Assembly: GCF_000422925.1 (NCBI RefSeq)
Contig: NZ_KE383961.1
Location: 64,024 to 128,023, forward strand
Source: Paludibacterium yongneupense DSM 18731
GTDB lineage: Bacteria > Pseudomonadota > Gammaproteobacteria > Burkholderiales > Chromobacteriaceae
Length of the DNA stretch: 64,000 nt
Direction: 5' to 3'
The position numbers and the translations under genes are program-made. Shown here one piece after another: positions 38,737-46,899 of this stretch; the first letter of the stretch is position 1, and the number at the start of each line of letters is the position of its first letter. Under the pieces are notes generated by a model that worked only from the letters and a program-made list of their open reading frames with translations, was not told where the DNA came from and did no database searches.

Positions 38737-39345
38737 ATGCACCTGGTCCACGGCCTGATCGTCTGCGACGAATGCGACTCCGTTTACCGCAAGCCCGACT
38801 TGCGTCCGGGCGAAGCGGCGACATGCCCGCGCTGCGGCGCCCGCCTCGACCGCGGCACCTCGTCGGCGCGGCGCGCGCGCCAGCTTCCGCTGACGCTGGC
38901 CGGGCTTGTCGTTTTCGTGATAGCCAACCTCAGCCCCATCGTCACGATGGAAATCCAGGGCGTGAGCAACGCCACCACGCTGTGGCAGGCGGTGCTGTCG
39001 CTGTACCGGCAAGGCATGCTGCCAATCAGCGCGGCCGTCTTCTGCACCGCCATTCTTTTTCCGCTCACCCTGCTGGCCGCGCATATGGTCCTGCTATGGC
39101 CGAATTCGCAGAACCGGCACCCCCGGGTGTTCGCTCTCATCAGCCGCCTGATGTCCATGGTCAGACCCTGGGTCATGGTCGAGGTGCTACTGCTCGGCAT
39201 TCTGGTCGCCGTGGTCAAACTGTCGCACATGGCCGAGATCGATCCCGGCGTCGGCTTGTGGGCTTACGGCGCCCTTACGGTCCTGCTGGCCTGCGTCCTG
39301 TCCAGCGGCCCTCAGGAACACTGGACCGACGGAATTCAGGCATGA
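38737..39345 (+). CDS. pqiA: Paraquat-inducible protein A, first half protein
   Basis: 202 aa. An N-terminal zinc ribbon (CDECDSVY and CPRCGARL) is followed by four membrane helices of the PqiA domain. It corresponds to one of the two PqiA domains that are fused in E. coli. Here the two are separate genes joined by a 4-bp ATGA overlap. With PqiB and PqiC it forms an MCE-type lipid transport system between inner and outer membranes. The start is not firmly fixed, because no strong ribosome binding site precedes it. Confidence 0.88.
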   Translation: MHLVHGLIVCDECDSVYRKPDLRPGEAATCPRCGARLDRGTSSARRARQLPLTLAGLVVFVIANLSPIVTMEIQGVSNATTLWQAVLSLYRQGMLPISAAVFCTAILFPLTLLAAHMVLLWPNSQNRHPRVFALISRLMSMVRPWVMVEVLLLGILVAVVKLSHMAEIDPGVGLWAYGALTVLLACVLSSGPQEHWTDGIQA

Positions 39346-39974
39346 GCACGACAGAACGTCCGCCCCGAGCCCGGGACATCGGGCTGGTACACTGCCATCA
39401 TTGTGGCGCGGTATGGAGCGCAGCCCCGCCGCACGCGCGCTGTTCGCGCTGCGGCTGCAAGCTGCATGCGCGCAAGCCCGATTCGATCGCACGGACCTGG
39501 GCCTATCTGCTCGCCGCCTGCATACTTTATATTCCGGCCAATCTGCTGCCGGTGATGGTGACGCGCGGCCTGCTCGGCGAACAGAGCGATACCATCATGA
39601 GCGGCATCGTCTACTTCTGGGTCACCGGATCATGGTCGCTGGCGGCCATCGTATTCATCGCCAGCTTTCTGGTGCCGCTGCTGAAGCTGGTGGCACTGCT
39701 TTTGCTGCTTGTCTGCGCCCAGTTCAAGACCCGCTGGCGACGGCGTCAGCGGGCGTGCCTGTACCGACTGGTAGAAGCGGTTGGCCGCTGGTCGATGCTC
39801 GATATCTTTGTTGTCACACTGCTTGCCGGACTGGTGCAACTGCAGTCGCTGGCAACCATCACCGCCGGCCCCGGGGCGCTCTCCTTCGGAGCGGTGGTTG
39901 TTCTGACCATGCTCGCCGCGCAGAGTTTCGACCCGCGCCTGATATGGGATACTGGAGACCCGACACCACCATGA
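39342..39974 (+). CDS. pqiA: Paraquat-inducible protein A, second half protein
   Basis: 210 aa. Zinc-ribbon cysteines (CHHCGAVW and CSRCGCKL) precede a PqiA membrane domain with the characteristic YIPANLLPVMVT and GRWSMLDIFVVTLLAGLVQ segments. ATGA overlaps on both sides link it to the first pqiA and to pqiB. It would be the inner-membrane partner of PqiB. Confidence 0.9.
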   Translation: MSTTERPPRARDIGLVHCHHCGAVWSAAPPHARCSRCGCKLHARKPDSIARTWAYLLAACILYIPANLLPVMVTRGLLGEQSDTIMSGIVYFWVTGSWSLAAIVFIASFLVPLLKLVALLLLLVCAQFKTRWRRRQRACLYRLVEAVGRWSMLDIFVVTLLAGLVQLQSLATITAGPGALSFGAVVVLTMLAAQSFDPRLIWDTGDPTPP

Positions 39975-41608
39975 GCGAAAATCACCTCTCGACCATCCCC
40001 GACACCCTGCCAGAGCCGCAACGCACTCCTCCGCGGCGCTGGCTGCCCGGCCTGGTCTGGCTCATCCCGCTGATCGCCGCGGCGGTCGGTCTGTCGCTCG
40101 CCGCACATGCGATCCTGTCGCGCGGCCCCGAGATCACGCTGAGCTTTCTGAGCGCCGAGGGACTTGAAGCCGGCAAGACCCGCGTCAAATTCAAGGACGT
40201 CGACATCGGCACGGTTCAGCGTATTGCACTCAGCCAGGACAGCCGCAAGGTCCTGGTCACGGTCCAGCTCGCGCGCGAAGCCGAACAGTTCGCCGCCGCG
40301 GACTCCCGCTTCTGGGTGGTTCGCCCCCGAATAGACGTCGGCGGAGTCTCCGGGCTCAATACCTTGTTCTCCGGGGCCTATATCGGCGTCGACGCAGGAC
40401 ATTCCACCCTGCGCAAGACCGAGTTCACCGGACTGGAGACGCCGCCCAGCGTGACCCGGGACCGCTCGGGTCGCCAGTTCGTTTTGCATGCCAGCGATCT
40501 CGGCTCGCTCGATATCGGTTCGCCGGTCTACTACCGCCGCGTCAGGGTCGGACAGGTAGTTGGCTATAACCTGGATGAAAATGGCAAGGGCGTCACGCTG
40601 CACGCGTTCATCAATGCACCCTACGATCGCTTTGTCGACGGCAATACCCGCTTCTGGCATGCCAGCGGTTTCGACCTCAAGGTCGATTCCAACGGGGTCA
40701 GACTCAACACTCAGGCCCTGGCGACCGTCATGCTGGGCGGAATCGCATTCCAGACCCCGGAAGATCAGGGCAGCACCCCGCCCGCGCTCGAGAACACCGA
40801 TTTCGCCCTGGCCGCGGACCAGGACAGCGCCTTGAAAGCGCCCGACGGCAGCGCCGCGGTCGCCGTGCTCAATTTTTCGCAATCGCTGCGCGGCCTGGTG
40901 CCAGGCGCCCCGGTCGACTTCCGCGGCGTCGTCATCGGCCAAGTCCTGTCGCTGGGCGTAGACTACGACGCCAAGCGGCAGGAGTTCCGGATGCCGGTCG
41001 TGATACAGCTCTACCCCGACCGTCTGGGCAGTCGCTTCCACGACGCCCAGAGTCATGAGAGCGAGAGCCTCAAACGCCAGCATTTCATGGCTCTGGTCGC
41101 GCGCGGCCTGCGCGCGCAGTTGCGCACCGGCAACCTGTTGACCGGCCAGCTCTACGTCGCCATCGACTTTTTCCCGAAAGCGCCGCCGGTCAAACTGGAT
41201 GAAAGCCGGGTGCCGATCGAGTTGCCCACCATTCCCAATAGCCTGGATGAAATCCAGGTGCAGTTGGCCGATATCACCAGCAAACTGTCCAAGGTGCCGT
41301 TCGACAAGATAGGGCGCGATCTGCATACCACACTGAATTCGCTCGATGCCACGCTCAAACGGTCCGAAACCCTGGTCGGTCACCTTAACGACGATGTGGC
41401 GCCGCAAATGGTGGCGGCGATGAAGGACGCGCGCAGCACACTCGCCAACGCCAACCGTCTGCTCTCAGGCGATGCGCCACTGCAGCAGGACGCGCGGCGC
41501 ACCTTGCAGGACCTGTCGCGGGCCGCGGTTTCGCTACGGGTTCTGACCGATTACCTGGAACGCCATCCAGAGGCGCTGATTCGCGGCAAACAGGAGGAAA
41601 AACCATGA
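39971..41608 (+). CDS. pqiB: MCE-family intermembrane transport protein PqiB
   Basis: 545 aa. One N-terminal membrane helix (about 27-47) is followed by three MCE domains (starting near 50, 165 and 290, each with a GxxVxFxGVxIG-like motif such as GAPVDFRGVVIGQV) and a C-terminal helical needle region with repeated heptads. PqiB hexamers form a tunnel across the periplasm for lipids. It overlaps pqiC by 4 bp. Confidence 0.93.
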   Translation: MSENHLSTIPDTLPEPQRTPPRRWLPGLVWLIPLIAAAVGLSLAAHAILSRGPEITLSFLSAEGLEAGKTRVKFKDVDIGTVQRIALSQDSRKVLVTVQLAREAEQFAAADSRFWVVRPRIDVGGVSGLNTLFSGAYIGVDAGHSTLRKTEFTGLETPPSVTRDRSGRQFVLHASDLGSLDIGSPVYYRRVRVGQVVGYNLDENGKGVTLHAFINAPYDRFVDGNTRFWHASGFDLKVDSNGVRLNTQALATVMLGGIAFQTPEDQGSTPPALENTDFALAADQDSALKAPDGSAAVAVLNFSQSLRGLVPGAPVDFRGVVIGQVLSLGVDYDAKRQEFRMPVVIQLYPDRLGSRFHDAQSHESESLKRQHFMALVARGLRAQLRTGNLLTGQLYVAIDFFPKAPPVKLDESRVPIELPTIPNSLDEIQVQLADITSKLSKVPFDKIGRDLHTTLNSLDATLKRSETLVGHLNDDVAPQMVAAMKDARSTLANANRLLSGDAPLQQDARRTLQDLSRAAVSLRVLTDYLERHPEALIRGKQEEKP

Positions 41609-42147
41609 TTGCACGACGACTCGTCATCGCGGCAGCACTTGCCGTCGCGGGCTGCGCCTCGGCTCCCATCCGCTACTACACGCTGACGCCGCCCGGCGCA
41701 GGACAGAGCGGGCCGATACGCCAGATCGAGTTGGCGACGCCCAGGGTTCCAGAAGGCCTGCAGCGCCCGCAACTGGTCCTGCGCCGAAGCGCGACGCGGC
41801 TTGATGTCGTCGAGACGGCGCGCTGGACGACATCGTTCGACATGGAGTTGCAAGCCGCGCTGGCCTACGGCCTCGCGACCGAACTGCCAGCGGGAAACGG
41901 CACGCTTCCAGCGCTGCGCGTCGCAAGCGCGTTGCGGCAGTTCGATGCCCGTCCGGGCGTAGGAGTGGATGCGCAATTCGAATGGACGGTCAGCGATGGC
42001 GATGCACATTGGAGCTGCCAGCGGCGCCTGTCACAACCGGCAAGCGGCGATACCGACTCACTGGTGTTCGGCATGCAGACTCTGGTGCGCGATGCGGCGC
42101 ACCAGATCGCATTGAGCATACGGCAGCGCCACTGCCCGTCGCTGTAA
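41605..42147 (+). CDS. pqiC: PqiC-type outer-membrane lipoprotein
   Basis: 180 aa. A lipoprotein signal with the lipobox VAGC near residue 16, followed by the ABC-transport auxiliary (DUF330/PqiC) domain beginning APIRYYTLTPP. It anchors the PqiB needle in the outer membrane. Last gene of the pqi operon, only 19 bp tail-to-tail from the GntR gene. Confidence 0.9.
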   Translation: MIARRLVIAAALAVAGCASAPIRYYTLTPPGAGQSGPIRQIELATPRVPEGLQRPQLVLRRSATRLDVVETARWTTSFDMELQAALAYGLATELPAGNGTLPALRVASALRQFDARPGVGVDAQFEWTVSDGDAHWSCQRRLSQPASGDTDSLVFGMQTLVRDAAHQIALSIRQRHCPSL

Positions 42148-42166
42148 GCGCACTGGGACAGCCGGC

Positions 42167-42877
42167 CTACAGCTCGAACCAGTCGGGATGCAAGCGGCTG
42201 ACCTGCTCCAGCGTCGTTTGCAGCTCGCGCAAATGCACATGCATCGCGGCGGCGGCCGCCTCCGCATCGCGCAAGCGCAGCGCGGCCAGCACCCCGGCAT
42301 GCTGGCGCAGCAACACATCAAGCGAAGAAATATCGCCCAGGGTCAGATAACGCACACGATCCATATGCGACTTGATGTTCTCCAGAAACTGCCAAGCCCG
42401 CGGGCAGTCGACCGCCGCTGCCAGCGTGGCATGAAAGACATCGTCCAGATCGAGAAAGCCGGCGAAGTCGCGCTGCGCGACCGCCCTCTCCTGCTGCTGA
42501 ATATTCAACTCCAGTGCGGCCATCTGCCGTGGCTGGACCAGTTCGGCCGCCTTGCGCACGATGGCGGTCTCAACCGCGTCGCGGATGAAGCGCCCCTCTC
42601 TTATCTGCCGCAGCGACACTTTGCTGACATAGGACCCCCGCTGCGGCAGGACCCGAACCAGCCCAGCCTCTCCCAGCTTGATCAGCGCCTCGCGCACCGG
42701 CTGCCGCGAGACACCGAACAGTGACGACACATCCTTCTCGGACAACAGAATGCCAGGCAGCAACACACACCGGACGATGGCCCGTCTCAAGACCAGATAA
42801 ACCTGCTGATTGACCGGCTGCAGCGCCTGCGGATCAAAGGCAGTGGCAAGGCCGGCGGGCAATTCGCTTTTCTTCAT
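42167..42877 (-). CDS. GntR-family transcriptional regulator (FadR/FCD subgroup)
   Basis: 236 aa. The N-terminal winged helix (about 25-95) has the GntR pattern LSEKDVSSLFGVSRQPVREALIKLGEAGLVRVLPQRGSYV. The C-terminal FCD domain (about 100-225) is all-helical, with the metal/ligand-binding histidines in DLDDVFHATL and HAGVLAALRLRD. FCD regulators typically sense small organic acids. It is divergent from the third porin gene and shares its 344-bp regulatory region, so control of that porin or self-control is plausible. Confidence 0.88.
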   Translation of the reverse strand: MKKSELPAGLATAFDPQALQPVNQQVYLVLRRAIVRCVLLPGILLSEKDVSSLFGVSRQPVREALIKLGEAGLVRVLPQRGSYVSKVSLRQIREGRFIRDAVETAIVRKAAELVQPRQMAALELNIQQQERAVAQRDFAGFLDLDDVFHATLAAAVDCPRAWQFLENIKSHMDRVRYLTLGDISSLDVLLRQHAGVLAALRLRDAEAAAAAMHVHLRELQTTLEQVSRLHPDWFEL

Positions 42878-43221
42878 CGACAATCCTGACAGGACGGCAT
42901 GGGGGGAAGTACCTACGGTTTGCGTCCATATTTATCCTGACATCATAGGTTACCCCCTGCGCCGGCTCAACAGGCCTCTCCCCCTTGCGATCCCATTCAT
43001 TTTCGCTCTCGACATCGCTTGTTGATTTCAATCAAAAAGCGCACGCATGCATTCAAAATAAAATCACTTCGAACAAATAATTACATACAGAAGCGTGGTA
43101 AAGATCGTTTTTTTGCGAAAACATGATCGATTAATGAAAAAATAGCTCAACTCAAGCATATGCATCACTCAGCCGGAACGCACCCTGCGGCCGACTTTTC
43201 ACGCCACCCCTGGAGCTCCAA
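42878..43221. other. Divergent regulatory region between the GntR gene and the third porin
   Basis: 344 bp with no gene. It holds a perfect FNR-type box at 43022-43035 and a -10-like TAAAAT at 43059-43064. From about 43010 to 43160 it is AT-rich. A TGGAGCTCCA palindrome at 43211-43220 contains the ribosome binding site GGAG of the porin and could form a small hairpin over it. Confidence 0.6.
43022..43064 (+). promoter_or_regulatory. FNR/ANR box with class II promoter for the third porin
   Basis: TTGATTTCAATCAA at 43022-43035 is a perfect TTGAT-N4-ATCAA FNR-family site. Its centre lies about 42 bp upstream of the start expected from the -10-like TAAAAT at 43059-43064, the spacing of class II FNR-activated promoters. 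The transcript would have a leader of about 150 nt before the porin ATG. The same box could also act on the divergent GntR gene. Confidence 0.65.
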
Positions 43222-44385
43222 ATGAAAAAACGAATGATCGCCGCCGCCATAACGGCCATCGGCCTCTCCCCGCTGGCCCAAGCCGACGTCACCCTTTATG
43301 GTTTCATGAGCGCAAGCGTCGAATCGGTCAAGGCCACCGGCAATGGCAGCGCAAGCAATGAAATGGGGGCGCGCCTGCGCGTCGAGGACCAGAACTCGCG
43401 TATCGGCATCAAGGGCAACGAAGATCTCGGTAACGGCACGCGCGCCATCTGGCAAGTCGAATCGGCCCTGCGCAACTTCGAGCAGGGCGGCACCACCGAC
43501 ACCGGGACCTCGGCCGTGTTTGCGACCCGCAACACCTTCGTCGGACTCGACAATTCGCGCTACGGCACGATTCAGCTCGGCAACCATGATTCATCCTACC
43601 GCCGTCTGACCACGATCGCGATCGGCCAGAACGTGATGGCCGATACCACCGCCGATATCAGTGCCAACAACAACTCCACGATCGGCAACCGCGGCGACAC
43701 ACGCCTGGCCAACTCGGTACATTACACCACCCCGGTAGTGGGCGGCCTGCAAGTCGGGCTGTCCTGGGGCGCCGACGAAACGCGTGCCAGCGACACCAAT
43801 CAGGCACAGACCAACCGCGCACGCTATACCGCCGCCGCGCTATACACCCACGGCGGCTTGAAAGTGGCCGCAGGCTTCGACCGGACGAACGATACCGCCG
43901 CCAAACTCGGCACCGGCAGCTTCAACACCGCTTACGCCGGCAAAAACCGCAGCTTCTATAAAGTGGCAGCTGCCTACCGCTTCGTCACCAACACCGCCCT
44001 GATCGGCGACTACGAATATGGCAGCTACGGCTCGGCCACCGGCTCGTCTGACATGAAACAGAGCGACTGGACGATCGCGTTGACGCAGGACTTCGGCGCC
44101 GCCACGCTGAAAGCGGCCTATCACAAACTGGGAAAGCTGAGTAATGCAACGACAGGCACACCCGAGCAATGGGCGGCCAAGCAGTGGATACTTGGCGGAA
44201 CCTACAATCTGAGCAAGCAGACCCAGTTGCTGGCCTACTACACCCGCCTGCAGAACAATACGCTGCAAAATGCCAACTTCGGTGTTGACGGACTCTACAG
44301 CAGCGGCAACGGGACGACCTCGGCGGCACTCGCCGCCGGCAACACCCTCACCGCCATCGGTGCGGGCATCAAGGTCTGCTTCTGA
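43222..44385 (+). CDS. General porin, probably induced under low oxygen
   Basis: 387 aa. Signal peptide MKKRMIAAAITAIGLSPLAQA precedes DVTLYGFMSASVE. Barrel motifs include GIKGNEDLGNGTRAIWQVES and GGTYNLSKQTQLLAYYTRL. It ends in Phe (IKVCF), with an unusual Cys just before it. It belongs to the same trimeric porin family as the two porins at 23868-26588 but is more distant from them. The upstream FNR box suggests oxygen-dependent expression. Confidence 0.94.
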   Translation: MKKRMIAAAITAIGLSPLAQADVTLYGFMSASVESVKATGNGSASNEMGARLRVEDQNSRIGIKGNEDLGNGTRAIWQVESALRNFEQGGTTDTGTSAVFATRNTFVGLDNSRYGTIQLGNHDSSYRRLTTIAIGQNVMADTTADISANNNSTIGNRGDTRLANSVHYTTPVVGGLQVGLSWGADETRASDTNQAQTNRARYTAAALYTHGGLKVAAGFDRTNDTAAKLGTGSFNTAYAGKNRSFYKVAAAYRFVTNTALIGDYEYGSYGSATGSSDMKQSDWTIALTQDFGAATLKAAYHKLGKLSNATTGTPEQWAAKQWILGGTYNLSKQTQLLAYYTRLQNNTLQNANFGVDGLYSSGNGTTSAALAAGNTLTAIGAGIKVCF

Positions 44386-44396
44386 ACGCAAGCGGG

Positions 44397-45797
44397 CTAG
44401 CGCAAGTCGGGGGCAGGATGGACATCGCCTGACCCCGATGCCCGTCGTCCGAGCCTCAGACAACTCACACCGGCGGCACCCAGCGCAAAAACGGCAGCCA
44501 GCAGAAGACTGTAACGCGTACCGCTGGCAGGAAACAGACCAAACATCAGGGCGACCAGCGATGCACCCGATGTCTGTCCAAGCAAGCGCGCGGTCCCCAG
44601 CATGCCACTGGCGCCGCCACTGCGGTTCGGCGGCGCCGCAGACAACATGGCGAAATTGTTTGGCGACTGGAAAAACCCGAACCCGATACCACAGACCCCC
44701 ATCCGCCATGCGATATCGAGATTGCCGGGTCCGGCCGGCAAACTTGCCAGCAGCAACAGTCCCAGTGCAAACACCGACAAGCCGACCCCGCCGAGCAGTC
44801 CCGGTGAATAGTTACGCTCGACCAGGCGGCCGGCGACAGGCGCCACCACCATGATGGCCAGCGGCCATGGCGTGAGCAGCAAACCCGTTATGGATGCACT
44901 GCGCCCAAGCGTTTCCTGCAGATAAAACGGCAAGGCAACCATCGCCAGCATCTGCGCACAGAACGAACACATGGACGTCGCTATCGACAAGGCAAATACG
45001 GGAATACGCAGCAGATCGAGCGGCAAGAGTGGCGCGCTCAAGGTCATCTGCCGCCGCACGAAGACAAACCCCACCGCCAGCGCGAACAGGAGAAGCAACA
45101 GCAGCGGCATCCGGTTGCCTTCATGGCCGAAACCATCGATGCAAATGATCAAGGCACCGAAAGTCAGGGCATTGAGGATGGCGCTCGGCACGTCAAAACG
45201 GCCGACGGACGGAACCGGGTTAGCCGGCAGCGCCTTGATGCCGATGGCAAAGGCGACGATGCCGACCGGGAGATTGATGGCAAACAGATACTGCCAGGGC
45301 GCAACCGCCAGAATGCCGGCGGCGACGGTCGGGCCGGCCGCCGACGACAGAGCCACGATAAGCGCATTGAGCGCCATCCCGCGCGCCAGATGCTTCCTCG
45401 GATAGATCACTCTGATCAGCGCCGTATTCACGCTCATGATGCCCGCCGCGCCGAAGCCCTGTGCCGCCCGTGCCAACGTCAGCATGGGCAGGCTGTGCGA
45501 CAGCGCACAGAACAGCGAGGTCAGGCTGAACACGGCAAGACCCGTTTGATAGACGCGGCGGTAACCGAACTGATCACCGAGCGAAGCCAGAGCCAGCAAA
45601 GACACCGTGATCGCCAACTGATAGGCATTGACCACCCAGATCGACGATGCCGGGCTGGCATTGAGGTCGCGAGCGATGACAGGCAGAGCCACATTGGCGA
45701 TCGCACCGTCAAGAACGGAAAGACTGATTGTAAGAGCCACCGTGGCGATAGCCCAGTAGCGTTGCGGGGTGGGTACCCCATCGAACGGCGTATTCAT
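44397..45797 (-). CDS. MFS transporter, DHA2 (14-helix) drug exporter family
   Basis: 466 aa with about 14 hydrophobic helices. Motif A-like GDQFGYRRVYQTG lies between helices 2 and 3, and the early LSVLDGAIANVALPVIARDL segment carries the DHA2 motif D1 (LDxTIVNVALP-like). Such proteins are proton-driven drug or metabolite exporters. It is divergent from a LysR gene with a shared palindrome between them, so the LysR protein probably controls it. The substrate is unknown. Confidence 0.9.
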   Translation of the reverse strand: MNTPFDGVPTPQRYWAIATVALTISLSVLDGAIANVALPVIARDLNASPASSIWVVNAYQLAITVSLLALASLGDQFGYRRVYQTGLAVFSLTSLFCALSHSLPMLTLARAAQGFGAAGIMSVNTALIRVIYPRKHLARGMALNALIVALSSAAGPTVAAGILAVAPWQYLFAINLPVGIVAFAIGIKALPANPVPSVGRFDVPSAILNALTFGALIICIDGFGHEGNRMPLLLLLLFALAVGFVFVRRQMTLSAPLLPLDLLRIPVFALSIATSMCSFCAQMLAMVALPFYLQETLGRSASITGLLLTPWPLAIMVVAPVAGRLVERNYSPGLLGGVGLSVFALGLLLLASLPAGPGNLDIAWRMGVCGIGFGFFQSPNNFAMLSAAPPNRSGGASGMLGTARLLGQTSGASLVALMFGLFPASGTRYSLLLAAVFALGAAGVSCLRLGRRASGSGDVHPAPDLR

Positions 45798-45870
45798 GTG
45801 ACTCAGACGATTCCAGCATGCTCGCTTCACACACTGGAAAGATAAGTTAGAGAAATCTTCTATTGCCTCC

Positions 45871-45924
45871 ATTTTAGTCAGCGCCACTTGTCGAGTCTAT
45901 AATATCAATTGTCTCAATTGATAT
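45871..45924. promoter_or_regulatory. Divergent promoters and palindromic LysR operator
   Basis: A perfect inverted repeat ATATCAATTG-TCT-CAATTGATAT (45902-45924) contains the T-N11-A signature of LysR sites. It overlaps TATAAT (45898-45903), which with TAGTCA 17 bp upstream would be the lysR promoter. A minus-strand pair, TAGACT (45894-45899) and TAAAAT (45871-45876) with 17-bp spacing, could serve the MFS gene. Both promoters abut or overlap the palindrome, the usual arrangement of autoregulated LysR pairs. Confidence 0.65.
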
Positions 45925-45969
45925 GTTTTTCGACCTGTTTACACGCAAGGGCCAAACCACGGACCGGAT

Positions 45970-46899
45970 ATGGAATTACGTCAGTTACGCTATTTCATGA
46001 GCGTCGCCAGAGAGCTGCACTTCGGACGTGCGGCTGAGAGGCTGGGTATGACGCAACCCCCGCTGAGCCAGCAGATTCGCGCGCTGGAAGAGGAACTCGG
46101 CATCAAGCTCTTTCACCGCAGCAATCGACGGGTGGAGATGACGGAAGCCGGCAGCGCCTTTCGCGCCGATATCGCCCAGATCCTGCCGCAACTGGACCAG
46201 GCCGTCTCCCATGCCCGGCACGTCCACCGCGGGCAGAGTGGCTTGCTCCGGCTCGGGATCACCGTTTCGGCTCCTTTCGCGGAGGTCTTCGGGCATTCCA
46301 TCCACGCCTTCCGCCAGTCGCACCCCACGGTACAATTGAGCCTGCACGAAATTGCCTCGCAGCAGCAGATAGAAGCCCTGCTCGAACGCCGGCTCGACAT
46401 CGGCATGCTGCGCCCGATCGCCCTTCCTGACGACCTGGAAGCCATCGAACTGCTGCGCGAACCCCTGGTGATCGCCATGCACGTCAGCCACCCCGCCGCC
46501 CAGGGCGCCCCCGAGCAGCCGGTACGACTGGAAGCCTTCGCCGAGGACGGCTTCGTCGCCTTTCCCCGCGGCGTCGGCAGTACGCTGGAACGGCAGATTC
46601 ACGAACTATGCCACGATGCAGGCTTCACGCCGCGCATCGTGCAGGAGGCAGGCGAAACATCGACTCAAATCGCGCTCGTTGCGGCGGGCTTCGGCATCGC
46701 CATCATGCCGGCACTGCAGCAACGCATCCAGGTGGCGACCGTGACTTACCGCACCATCGCCAATCCGCTCGCGCAATCGGCCATCTGGATGGTTTACCGA
46801 CGCTGGCAACAGAGTGCGCTGACACGCGACTTTGTCGGGCAGGTCCGGGCCGAACTCGCCCGGACTACAGCGCACGACGCAGTTGCACCGCCTGCATGA
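45970..46899 (+). CDS. LysR-family transcriptional regulator
   Basis: 309 aa. The N-terminal winged helix-turn-helix MELRQLRYFMSVARELHFGRAAERL continues with TQPPLSQQIRALEEELG. The C-terminal periplasmic-binding-protein-like domain (about 90-295) binds the inducer. It resembles the BenM/CatM-like group in its N-terminus. It is divergent from the MFS exporter. The 3' end overlaps comM tail-to-tail by 35 bp. Confidence 0.92.
   Translation: MELRQLRYFMSVARELHFGRAAERLGMTQPPLSQQIRALEEELGIKLFHRSNRRVEMTEAGSAFRADIAQILPQLDQAVSHARHVHRGQSGLLRLGITVSAPFAEVFGHSIHAFRQSHPTVQLSLHEIASQQQIEALLERRLDIGMLRPIALPDDLEAIELLREPLVIAMHVSHPAAQGAPEQPVRLEAFAEDGFVAFPRGVGSTLERQIHELCHDAGFTPRIVQEAGETSTQIALVAAGFGIAIMPALQQRIQVATVTYRTIANPLAQSAIWMVYRRWQQSALTRDFVGQVRAELARTTAHDAVAPPA

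Noticed and set aside
42155..42166. Convergent terminator between pqiC and the GntR gene
   Set aside because: The gap is only 19 bp with no stable hairpin or T-run. Any termination must lie inside the opposing gene.
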